Below are positions 47,818 to 62,323 of a stretch of 64,000 nt of DNA, piece by piece; position 1 is the first letter of the stretch; each line of letters starts with the position of its first letter. The stretch covers positions 5,222,267 through 5,286,266 of the forward strand of contig OZ026556.1 in assembly GCA_964020155.1 (NCBI GenBank), in the 5' to 3' direction. The position numbers and the translations under genes are program-made. The notes under the pieces were generated by a model. That model saw only the letters and a list, made by a program, of their open reading frames with translations, was not told the origin of the DNA and did no database searches. Source of the stretch: Chondrilla cf. caribensis. Lineage: Eukaryota > Porifera > Demospongiae > Chondrillida > Chondrillidae.

Positions 47818-48926
47818 CTAGGTTCTTGGAAGCTGACACATATCACAAACGTGAACTTCAGAATCATTGAGAAAAGTGCAATGAGGACATGTCCATTTTG
47901 AGGCTGTTACATTTGTGGGGAATGTTGGAGGACCTCGTCCTATTTCTGGACTTTGCTCTGTCATAGACAACACTGGCATGTCAATGTACTTTCCAGTATA
48001 TTATTGAAACTTGTCATTACCTGTAGCTCTTATAAGCTGTTCTACTGTGGACCATGGCTCTTTCAGACGCCATTTTCCAATACTGGGTACATCGTGAGAC
48101 TTAATCAATTGGCACAGTTCAAGTGTGGCTTCCTACAGAAGGACAGAGCTTTGACATTGGAACGATTTAGTAGGGCAGGCACTTACTTTCATTGGAACAA
48201 TATCACATTTGTACAAGTACAACAGTACTTGAAAGTCTGACATGGTATAACTGAAGTCTTTCATGAGCTGCTGTCTAATGTAATTAGCCAGCTGATGGAA
48301 ATCCTGAAGAAATGATACAATTATAGTTATCATTTCAATCATTAGGCAATCAACTGTCACAAACTGGCTTGATGCTTCCAAACTCGCGATTGGCAATTGG
48401 AAATGGTTCACCATTCTTCCCTCCAGGTAGAGTGGGGCAAGGCTCTTTTGGAGTTGAAGTAGTCAATTCCACAAGTAAATATTCCACAGGCAATGGCCGA
48501 GCCAGTTTAGTGATTTCATTCCCATATTCACCTTTAGACTACCAATGAAATTAATACAGACAATGTGACAACGACATCTTCCACTATGTGAGGATTTCAC
48601 TGAATCATTCACATTGTGTTAATTACTTGGAACAGATAGTCTTAGTCACCATATAAGAAAATTATTAAAGGAGAGTTTTTATAATGACACTCTACTGTAG
48701 TGTACAAAAATAATAATATGAAATAACATTTGATTAAAAACATACCTTATAGAATACATCTGGTACATATTGCTCCTGTGAAGAGTCTCTGATGTAGCCG
48801 AGCTCCGGAACATCGATTGTTGGAACAAGACAGTCATCTCTCACTAGTGCCATGCACTGACTGGACACTTGGTAACCAGCTAGATGTATATTGTTGTGCT
48901 CATCTCCTGCAGATCAGAAATCATGA

Positions 48927-48967
<41 letters not shown>

Positions 48968-50835
48968 ACCACAACTCCTGTCATACATACACGCATACCT
49001 GAGACACAGATGGTGACAAACTTTGACCCAAAATAACCAGTGGGAGAGTACTGACAAGGACTAGGGTGTTTGTTCTGGAAGTGAGCAGCTGTTATGCATT
49101 CTTGGGCACTCAAGAAGAATGTATCCTATGACAACACACAAAGGAACAAGATGTTGGAGCATATGATGTGAATGTTTGCATGGGATTAGGGTTAAGGATA
49201 GCTGTGAGATACTTACTATATGCCGCTTGTAAGCAACTTTGCCATTCTTCCTACTTTCAAGATCAGTGAATATCCACCCAATCTAAATACACATAGTACA
49301 ATAAGAACACAGTGTATGCAGTTGCACAGGTGGATTTCACCAGCTAACCTCCTGCAGTCCAAGAGCCTTGGCTATCAGACCAACAGACTCCTCCTCCTCT
49401 TGGGAGTCAATTAGTTCAACAGACAAAGGAGAGGATATCTGAGGCGGTTCATAGATTACAGAGACCACAGCTCTTATGCCCAGTGGAACGTCAGTGTACT
49501 CTTCTAGGTGGCCGTACATAAACCCTACACGCTGTACACACGAAGGATGAAGCATGCCTGGAAGCAAACCACTCACATGAACGAGAAGGTAAGCAAACCT
49601 GTTTACCGGACTGTCTCCAGCCATCCAGAAACCTATCAACAATTTTGCCATCTTCAAACATTATATTATCAATGTGCCTATAGGTTTGCCTGGCCAGAGT
49701 GATTGCACTGGGCTGACACTTGGTACATATCCCTTCAGGCCAGGGTGGGTGGTCTGTACAGCCAGGTTTGATACGACAGCTGAGATCCTCCAAGCTAACA
49801 AACTTTCCTCTATGACGATTTTGGACAGAATATAAAATTGTTGAATAAAGACCACATCTCCAATCTTACTTATCCATGCCACTGGTCAGCTTTCTCAGAT
49901 AAGAATGGATGGAAAGAAATTTGATTGGTGGATCTCTACTTTCCAAGTATTTGGTATCAAAAGGCTGCAAAAGGGACATCACTGCAGTAACACTGCATCC
50001 AATTTGAGTACATTGGTACTGATACTCATAAATACCACGAGAATGTACACATAAACAACATATGGCAATATGGCAGTCTGTAGTCCCCTAACAAAACAAC
50101 AATAACCACTCACTTCTAAAGGAGCACAGTTGAGGCACTTACTGCCATCACCATGGTGGCATCTGAACATAAAGCCATGTACGCATATTACATGGTTCAC
50201 ACATTCAACTCACATCACACTAACACTTACAGTTGAGGGTCCTTTTCACGGTATATTTTACCATCTTTCTTCTTTAATATCTTATCAATTTCATCTTCTT
50301 CAACAGATCCACTCAAAAGGTCTCCGCTTGTACCAGCAACACTTACAAGAGTAGACAGATCTATTTTATGTTCCAAGTAGATCATATCTCCATGTCTACA
50401 ATGTACAGAACAGAAGTGAAGATTAAAGACAGCCAAACAACGGTCTGTCATTGACCCTATGCACATGTACGTAGCTAATGCCCTATATTGCAATGACTGA
50501 CGTACTTCAGAGGTATCTTTTTCAATGGAACATCTAGAGTATGAGGAAGTACCTCCTGTTGCCTGTTCGGACGTAAAAACAGACCATGTTCGGGGGTCGG
50601 ATGACACTCTTGGTTAATCTAAAGTACACGAGGAGTTTCTGAACACCTACAAAATATGTTAGTTCGTTTTGAATGAGATTAAAATACCTTCAAAACTAGG
50701 TCTCGAACAGTAGCGTTTTGACTGACATCCACTCGAGAAGTTCCTTCATTGCTTCTGACACGGATTATCTGCAAAATGTGCATTAAAAGGTGATAATTGC
50801 GAGAGAATACTTGGACCTAGCAAGCAACCCACCAT
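47818..50835 (-). CDS. NPLOC4: NPL4, p97/VCP cofactor
   Basis: NPL4 with UFD1 recruits ubiquitylated substrates to the p97 AAA ATPase. The first coding exon is just the ATG (50833-50835). The UBX-like domain follows ([23 protein letters not shown]). Then [20 protein letters not shown], the zinc-finger block [40 protein letters not shown], the MPN core [45 protein letters not shown] and [13 protein letters not shown]. The C-terminal NZF ([20 protein letters not shown]) is present, ending QLPRT at 47818-47820. The NZF gives ubiquitin binding and is absent from yeast Npl4. Many small exons; converges on TK1. Confidence 0.95.
48929..48965 (-). repeat. (GT)n tract on the sense strand of an NPLOC4 intron
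   Basis: A CA run on the plus strand, so GT when read along the gene, as in the plus-strand genes of the window. Confidence 0.93.
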
Positions 50836-50886
50836 TTTATTAACAACGGAGAAGAAAACGAGATTATCCGTTCAATCACGTGACAT

Positions 50887-50899
50887 ATCACCAAGCAAC
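50887..50899. promoter_or_regulatory. Degenerate X-box upstream of CFAP52
   Basis: ATCACC-A-AGCAAC fits the GTNRCC-N(0-3)-RGYAAC form of the RFX X-box with one mismatch, about 14 bp before the CFAP52 ATG and 52 bp from the NPLOC4 ATG. Confidence 0.4.
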
Positions 50900-50912
50900 C
50901 AAAGTTACTAAA

Positions 50913-53592
50913 ATGGCTGATTCAGGAGATCTCCAGCTAGAGAATATATTTGGTTTCGAAGGTAATACTCACTTTTATACTATTCTCTGCAATGCAGTGT
51001 CAATTTAACACAAATCCACAGGAAATATCTCAGGAGGGATAATTGTTCACCCAGATGGCCACCATCTCATATATTCTTTGGGTAGTACTCTGATTGTGAA
51101 GAATTTGGCAACCAATGAACAGTCCTTTCTTCATGGACATACCAATGATGTATCTTGTATATCTGTATCTCAGAGTGGGCACTATATTGCTTCTGGTCAG
51201 AGTACTCACATGGGATTCAAGGTCTATTACTATCTACATTGATGTTGTTACATGATGTATTATGAAGTTGGTACCCACCTTAGGCGGATGTCATTGTGTG
51301 GGATTTTGCAGAACGGAGCCTCTGCTACCGATTTGTCCTGCATAAAGTTAAAGTGCAAGCATTGGCCTTTTCTCCAAGTGACAAGTTCCTTGCTACGTTA
51401 GGAGGCCGTGATGATGGAAGGTACAGTGAGGATGGGTGTCCAAAGAATGTGCTGTCTACTGAGTTTACTTGTGAAAACATAGTGTTGTGATATGGAACCT
51501 TGAAAGTGGAGAGGCTCTATGCGGGAGTCCACAAGCCATGCAGAGTGCTGGACCAGCTTACTGTGTAGCTTTTGCCCATCAAAAGGATGACTTATTTGTG
51601 ACAGGCGGAAAGTGAGTTTCAATTCTGAATGTCCAAAGACTCAACTATAGTGTAGTGTTGTGTATTTGCTCAGTTTGACATTGAGGGTATGGGAAATTGA
51701 TGAGAAGAACAGGAAAATCCGTCCAACAGACTGTGGTTTAGGCCAGCTGAAGAGGATTGTTAACTGCGTGAAGGTTTGCTTGTGTCTCGGACATTCTAAC
51801 CACTAGTGTTACTGCATACGTATGTGCATCCAAAGGTATCTGAAGACGATCAGTTCGTGTTTTGTGGTACAACAAGTGGAGATGTACTGAAAGTCAACAT
51901 GAAGACCTGTCTGTTCACAAACCATGGACCATTGAAGGAGAAGTACAGCTTGGGTATCACAGCTATGGATATCCTTCCATCTGGTGAGGAGTAGTCAGTA
52001 ATGCCCTTGAATGGTTATCAAACAGTTTCTGTACATTTTCAGGTGACCTGATGATATCAACTGGTAGTGGCAAAGTGGCCATGATGAATGCAGAAACATA
52101 CAAGCGAATCAAATCCTGTGTTGTGGAAGGTGGCATCACATCCCTGGCTCTGAAGAAGAAAGGCCACGAGGTAGTTTCATTAGGTGAAATTCTGAAACAA
52201 ACTGACACAATATTGAGATATTTGTATTCCTTACTAGTTTTACATTGGAACCTCCCTTGGGAACCTGTACCATGTCCTGTTTAGCGATTTCAAGCCAACG
52301 CCTATCATGTCGTGCCATAACAACCCAATCACTGATGTCACATTTCCCCTGTATGTATCATCCAAGAATCCATTGTACATTTCTGTACTGTATGAGTAGT
52401 GTGATCATGTTTTTCATAGGGAGTCATCTGAGCTCTTTGTAACAAGTAGTGTAAACGATGTCCGTGTGTGGCATTCCTCCAGCGGGAAGGAGCTCCTGAG
52501 GTTGTCTGTTCCTAATTTGACTTGCAATGCAGTGACCATCACAAGTGATGGGCGTACAGTTGTCACTGGTGAGTCGTGCAATAAACAAACCAATTGTACT
52601 GACAAATAAGGTTGTACTGGTTCTTTTGCTAAACAGGTTGGAATGATGGTAAGATTAGAGCCTTCTATCCTGAGAGTGGGCAGCCAATGTACACCATTCA
52701 TGATGCTCATAACAAAGTGGGTGCAAACATGTGGTTATTTGCACACATGTCTCTGCGTAAATTACTATTCATTTCTTGCGTAGGGAGTTACATCCCTGGC
52801 AACACTATCAAACTTGCCAACTATAGTCAGTGGTGGTGGTGAAGGTCAGGTCCGTCTCTGGCTGGCTACCACTAAGGCTCAGCAAATGAAGGAAGCCTTG
52901 AAGGAGCACCGGGGTGCTGTGACTTGCATTAGAGTACGTATGAATGACCAAGAATGCATCACCTCCAGCAACGATGGGACCTGCATCATTTGGGATCTAG
53001 TGTGAGAGGAAAACCCTGTATTCAATTGACGACTTGATTTTACATTTGTTCTTTTTGTGTAATCACGTCATTTTTAGACGGTGTGTTCGCAATCAAGTTA
53101 TCTTTGCAAATACCATGTTCAAGGCTGTGTGCTACCATCCTGAAGAGTGCCAAGTGATAACGGGGGGGACAGACAGGAAGATTGGCTACTGGGACACCTT
53201 TGATGGTAGTCAGATCAGAGAACTGGATGGCTCAAAGACTGGGTCCATTGATGGGATGGATATTACTAAATGTGGAAGTTACTTTGTAACAGGTGGAAGT
53301 GACAAGGTTGTGAAGGTACATTTTATAGTAACTGGAGTTGTTTGTTTATTGTTACATGTACCTGTGGGTTTTATTGTGTGAGTTACTATGTATAATATAC
53401 ACATATATTATGTATATTATATTGTATTAGGTTTGGTTGTACAATGAGGGCGAGGTCACTCATAAAGGCACTGGCCACAGTGGAGATATAGTACGCATCA
53501 AGATTTCACCAGATGGCCAGCATATCATTAGTGTGAGTGCGGATGGAGGCATTCTTCGATGGAGATTTCCATTATTTACAACAAACAATTGA
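50913..53592 (+). CDS. CFAP52: CFAP52 (WDR16), ciliary WD-repeat protein
   Basis: CFAP52 is a WD40 doublet-microtubule inner protein of motile cilia. After MADSGDLQLENIFGFEGNIS the protein is tandem WD40 repeats to the end. Landmarks: GGIIVHPDGHHLIYSLGST, SFLHGHTNDVSCISVSQSG, ADVIVWDFAERSL, ALAFSPSDKFLATLGGRDDG, VVIWNLESGEALCGSP, TDCGLGQLKRIVNCV, FCGTTSGDVLKVNMKT, TPIMSCHNNPITDV, HRGAVTCIRVRMNDQECITS, NDGTCIIWDLVRCVRNQVIF, GYWDTFDGSQIRELDGSKTG and the end SADGGILRWRFPLFTTN. Stop TGA 53590-53592. Two-propeller layout and block order match the family. It is head to head with NPLOC4 (77 bp). Confidence 0.95.
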
Positions 53593-53660
53593 ACATAACT
53601 GAAAGCTCTTCACAGTATCAGTGACTGCCTGTCCATAGTATCTACATGAACATGCCATTG

Positions 53661-54147
53661 CTATCCCCACACTTCACTTTTGCAGTAGTGTAATATGAGT
53701 TTACCGTTCGAACCATAGCACTGCAGGAGACAAGAGACAATAATAATACTATGTGGTTCACCAACCACAGTTTTGTTATGCTGACTTCATTTAAAGTTCC
53801 AATGTCTTGGAGTGGAGATGGGGAGAAGGACTGCATCACATACATGAACTAATAAAATGAAACGAACATATCAAGGAGTAGGGTGGTGTTGAAAGACACA
53901 TTTCCATACCAAAGCACATACCAAGGACTCTTCGGGCGATAGCTGTAGCCTTCTCCTCAAAACATCAATTAATTCACCGACTGTGGTAGCCCTGGGAATT
54001 TGCACCCTCTTCGGTTCTATTAATGGAGTATTGGGACCGTTCTTAAAGACAACGATGACTGAAGTAAAATACGGTAGAAAGGAGGTCATTTTAAATAATC
54101 TAGTGGATAAATCTGATAATAATACCTTTCTCCGCCCCGTCGGCCAT
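53661..54147 (-). CDS. ATG12: ATG12, ubiquitin-like autophagy protein
   Basis: ATG12 is conjugated through its terminal Gly to ATG5; the ATG12-ATG5-ATG16 complex lipidates LC3. Four exons on the minus strand, 54126-54147, 53922-54058, 53786-53848 and 53661-53720, give 93 residues: essentially the ubiquitin-like domain without the N-terminal extension of the human protein (140 residues). Motifs: [60 protein letters not shown] and the hallmark tail [15 protein letters not shown] ending in the conjugating Gly. The start lies 52 bp from that of SMURF. Confidence 0.93.
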
Positions 54148-54199
54148 TTTAATTCATTTTCAGACTATACAGAACATTAACGAGTAGTATCTATATAAA

Positions 54200-58343
<4,144 letters not shown>

Positions 58344-58509
58344 TCACTATAAACTGGTCCTTTTTATCCCTGTATAATAGCATGCCGATTATACCTATTT
58401 GTACTGCAGTTACTTTCGTCGTCGATCATGTAATGCAGACTGTGAGTACAATGTCAGTAATAGGGAATGCGTCGTATCTACAGTCGTAATGCAATAGTCT
58501 GCGGGAAGT

Positions 58510-58523
58510 GTTGTCATGGTAAC
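58510..58523 (+). promoter_or_regulatory. Perfect RFX X-box upstream of DRC3
   Basis: GTTGTCATGGTAAC matches GTHNYYATRRNAAC at every position, ending 18 bp before the DRC3 start codon. RFX factors bind this motif in ciliary promoters of animals. Confidence 0.7.
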
Positions 58524-58541
58524 AGTAGGCCACTGGCGAAA

Positions 58542-60998
58542 ATGAGTCGCTTGTACGATACGGTGGAGCCAAATGTTTTGAAGGAGGAATTTTTAGCAGA
58601 AGTCGTCGAAGCACAAAAACCTTCTGGAGAAGCAGGGAGATTAGCATCGGAAGAAGGAATTGAGTTTCATGAAGTTTCAGAATTAAGGCTTGATTTCAGA
58701 AGTAATCTAAAATGCACATCTTACTGAGTAGCTCAAGGATGAGATGCAGCCCTTTCTTCGCATTCTTTTAGACATACTGAGAATAGATAATTTGTGGCAG
58801 TTTAGAAATTTAAGAAAGCTTCAATTGGACAACAATATCATCGAAGAGATTAGTGGTCTCGAGGTTCTTGTGCATTTAGAATGGCTGGGTAGGTGTTCTG
58901 TGGTGCTTGAAGTAAATCTGAAATTGTCAAAAAATGTGTTATCTGTACACGAGCCACCCTCCTTGTTCACTCCAGATCTGTCCTTCAATAACATTGAATG
59001 CATCAAAGGCCTTCAGTCTCTAGAGTATCTGCAAGACCTCAGTTTATCTCATAACAGGATAAAAGTGATCGAGAACTTGGAAGGACTTCACAGACTACAG
59101 GTGTTGTCCATTGGGTACAATAGTTTAGAGTCTGTGGATAACGTGAGTGTTCAGTCAACATACGTACCTCGGAGGGGCAAGTTGTAATGACTGGAGTGTT
59201 CTTTCCACTGCCATGTATGCGTAGGTTCTCTATTTGAGGCAATTCAAGAAGCTATCATCTCTAAATATTGCCAACAATCCTTTATGTCACAGCAGTGAGC
59301 ATGTCTACCCTCAGTACCTACTGGCCACACTTCCTCAGTTGGTGTACCTGGACTTTAGATACATTTCACCAGAAGGGGTAATTCTAGATGGTGGTGTTCT
59401 TTTCATCTCGTAACTTTTTGAAGTTTACTTTGTGTGTGTGTGTACTGTAGAGAGAGGAAGCCTGTAAGAAATATCAAGAGCTGCTTGATTCTTTGGAATT
59501 GAAGGATCGCGAGACAGAGAGGAAAGCATCAGAGGCTTTAAAGCAAAGCATAAAATTAGCTGAATACAAAGTAACTTGATTGACTGGTTACTGTGTTTAC
59601 GTGTAGCACGATGTTTTCATACCCCAGGGTGCATATGTGGATGGGTTAGATGAGTCCCAGCTATTTCATGCCATGTTTGAGGAGGACAAAGACTTGGAGC
59701 AGATCAAGCTCATACCTGGTGTCTCTGCCATGCTCTCAGAGTATCTTATCATCAGTGTAAATGTGTGTGTGTTTGTACATGAGTGTGTGGGGTATGTTTG
59801 AGTTTGTGTATGTGCATATGTGTGTTTTGTGTTTATGTATGTACATAAGTGTCTAATCAAGTAGTGAGCTTGTTTGTACGCCTTAACAATGGAATAGATT
59901 GGAAAAGAAGTTTGAAGTAGTGTGTGTAGATTTAGTTCATGAAGGCTTAGCGATGTCTATGAAAAGATGTGAAGATAGGTCTGGGTTCATTCAAGCTAGA
60001 CAGGAAGCTATGGAAGAGAACAAGCATGCAGCATTGGACAGGATATCAGTTTATGAGGAGTATAAAGGTCAGTTATTGGAAACTGTGAAAGGTCAAGATC
60101 AGCTCCAGACCATGCTGGAAACTATGGCTGATGGACATCACAGACTGAAGGAAGATCTACTCCAGATTGAGATGAAACTTGTGGAACAAATCGATGTCAG
60201 TTCAATTGACAACACACATGCTTGCTTACATGAGTGTATGTATAGTATATCTTTGTACTAGGAAACTACCAAAGATTTTGAACGTCAGTACTCCGAAATG
60301 GTACAGGCCTTTCAGGAGAGTGTTCAAGCACAATATCCTGCCTATTAGAGACATGCTGCACGTACTAAGTAATGTGATAATTCCTATCAATGTTATAGTT
60401 AATACATTATTGTAGCGTACAGGAGAGCCTGTGCATTCTCATCCTGAAGTGTTTGAGCTCCTTAGCTCCTCCTACTATGACTCAATGTCGGGAATTAGAG
60501 GCTAGCCATCATGAGCAGGTCAGTGCTATGGCTAATCAGTTGTTGGAGAAATTCTCTAGAAACCAGTTGGAGGATGAGTGTCCAGATCAACTGCGAATGG
60601 TTAGTGGGTACAACAGCAGCATGGGTTATTACAGTTGTTGTCAGGGAATTCTGCCCTTTCTAGTTACTTGTGGACAAAGACTCTTTTTTGAGCTTACTTA
60701 CAGCTTCACATGATGTACATTTCTTGGCCATTGACAGCAAGGTGTGTTGCAGCCATTTGTCTCTGAAATGATTATCATCACATGTACACACTTTGTACTT
60801 CATGTACATTGGTGGCCACAGGAAGACTCCATGATACAATCAATGAATAAAGACAAAGACACCTTCCTCGCCGAATTACAAGAAGAGGAGTTTGCACGTA
60901 ATCGAGGTAGAGTCTTGGAAATAACTCATTACTTGAAATACGAAAGAGAAGTATTGGAAGAGTTCGAAGACAATTTTGCTCCTACTGAAGAGAACTAA
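58542..60998 (+). CDS. DRC3: DRC3 (LRRC48), nexin-dynein regulatory complex subunit
   Basis: DRC3 is an N-DRC subunit that links outer doublets and tunes dynein in motile cilia. The start MSRLYDTVEPNVLKEEFLAE is the family start. Leucine-rich repeats: ILRIDNLWQFRNLRKLQLDN, NIIEEISGLEVLVHLEWLDL, NIECIKGLQSLEYLQDLSLS, NRIKVIENLEGLHRLQVLSI, ending in an LRR cap (LLATLPQLVYLDFRYISP). The rest is mostly coiled coil (REEACKKYQELLDSLELKDR, IKLIPGVSAMLSEYL, ISVYEEYKGQLLETVKGQDQ, EITHYLKYEREVLEEFEDNF). Stop TAA 60996-60998. Some middle exon joins (60260-60470) are approximate. Confidence 0.93.
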
Positions 60999-61118
60999 TT
61001 CTATCATGACCTAAGATCAATGAATTCATTGCTATCAACTCTGTTATTGTTCTTATGTACAAATCTGCTTATTATATACAACAAAATGAAAATAATAAAA
61101 AAATCAATTTAGTTTGTG

Positions 61119-62259
61119 TTACATGTATTGTCTGTAACAATGTAGCTTTTGTTTAACTGTCTGAGGAAGAGGGAGTTGATCGATGGACTGCTCATCTGGA
61201 AGGAGAGACAGGATCTTGTCCATACACTTTTCCTTGAGAGATTCGCTCTCAACACCTACCAATTAAGAAAGTACATATTGTAAACAACAGAGCCATATTA
61301 CGCATACTACACATACGATAACCAAATGTACATATAACAAACTACACACAAGTTCAACACAGCAACTCTGATTCTCATAAGATTGCACAAATTTTCATGG
61401 ATTTTGCAATAAAACTTGGATTTGTGAATACTTCTCCATGGAGACTGAGGGATATGTCCTTTTGTAACCAAGACAAACATGAATTGCAATCCATCAATAA
61501 TCAAAGCAAGTGCAGTACATTGCATGTTTACACCAGTCAACACACTATGCATGGCCTTCCATGATGGAAGTACGTATGTGGGAGCATTAGACTGATTACA
61601 ATTCACAATCATGACTAAAACTGGAAATCCACTGCAATGCATAACAATATGTCTATGCTCTAGTGCAAGGGTGAGAGTGCAGCAATCTCATACGCACCTG
61701 ACCGTGTTATTGTCGTTGCTTTACACCGGCCATAGTGGTCTACCACAGCATACACGTTGTAGCCACTGAGGTACACATTCTCTGTAGCCAAGCCCTGGTA
61801 GCATCCATTGACATAAAAACTAAGTTGACCTTCACTAGTAAGCTGCATGCCGAGTCTGTCTCCACATTTCAGGTTGTCTAAACTAACCATACCGTAGGGC
61901 TTTTCAGCCAACTCACTACTTTCTGACAAACGATTGTGAAGCTTCTGATTACACCAGACGCAGAAACTTGGCGCGTCCGGAGAGTACCTTGGTATCTTAA
62001 TATGACGAATTTCGCAGTTTTTCGATATCCTCATAACTCCTAGTTTGAATGTTCCTGACCAAGATGTTCCAAGCTCAGTTAACATTACTTCAAATTCCGC
62101 CTCTCCTCGTAACCTCCTTGCACCAAAACATACACCATATGCGTATGTAGACTCGGGGTCCTTTTTACGAGCAGAATATCCGTCCTCTACTATTGCCATG
62201 TGCGATGACCTGACTTCGTGGTAGCCAAAATCTCTCCTGTGGGACTGACTCTCCGCCAT
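61119..62259 (-). CDS. NEURL2: Neuralized-type NHR protein with C-terminal SOCS-box-like segment
   Basis: Two exons, 61698-62259 and 61119-61255, give about 232 residues. The NHR (neuralized homology) domain spans the first exon: SSHMAIVEDGYSARKKDPES, YAYGVCFGARRLRGEAEFEV, GTSWSGTFKLGVMRI, DRLGMQLTSEGQLSFYVNGC and VYAVVDHYGRCKATTITRSG. The second exon encodes SLKEKCMDKILSLL...IDQLPLPQTVKQKL, which has the spacing of a SOCS box (BC-box SLxxxC, then LPLP). NHR plus SOCS box is the architecture of NEURL2 (Ozz), a substrate adaptor for an elongin/cullin-5 ligase. Overall similarity to NEURL2 is moderate, so orthology is inferred. It is divergently paired with IFT56 (64 bp). Confidence 0.8.
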
Positions 62260-62306
62260 TTTCTAAAATCACTTTCGTTTCTGATCCCATTCTAAATCTG
62301 AGAGCT

Positions 62307-62320
62307 GTTTCCATAACAAC
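62307..62320 (+). promoter_or_regulatory. Perfect RFX X-box upstream of IFT56
   Basis: GTTTCCATAACAAC matches GTHNYYATRRNAAC at every position and ends 3 bp before the IFT56 ATG, so it lies within 64 bp shared with the NHR gene. Confidence 0.65.
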
Positions 62321-62323
62321 TAC

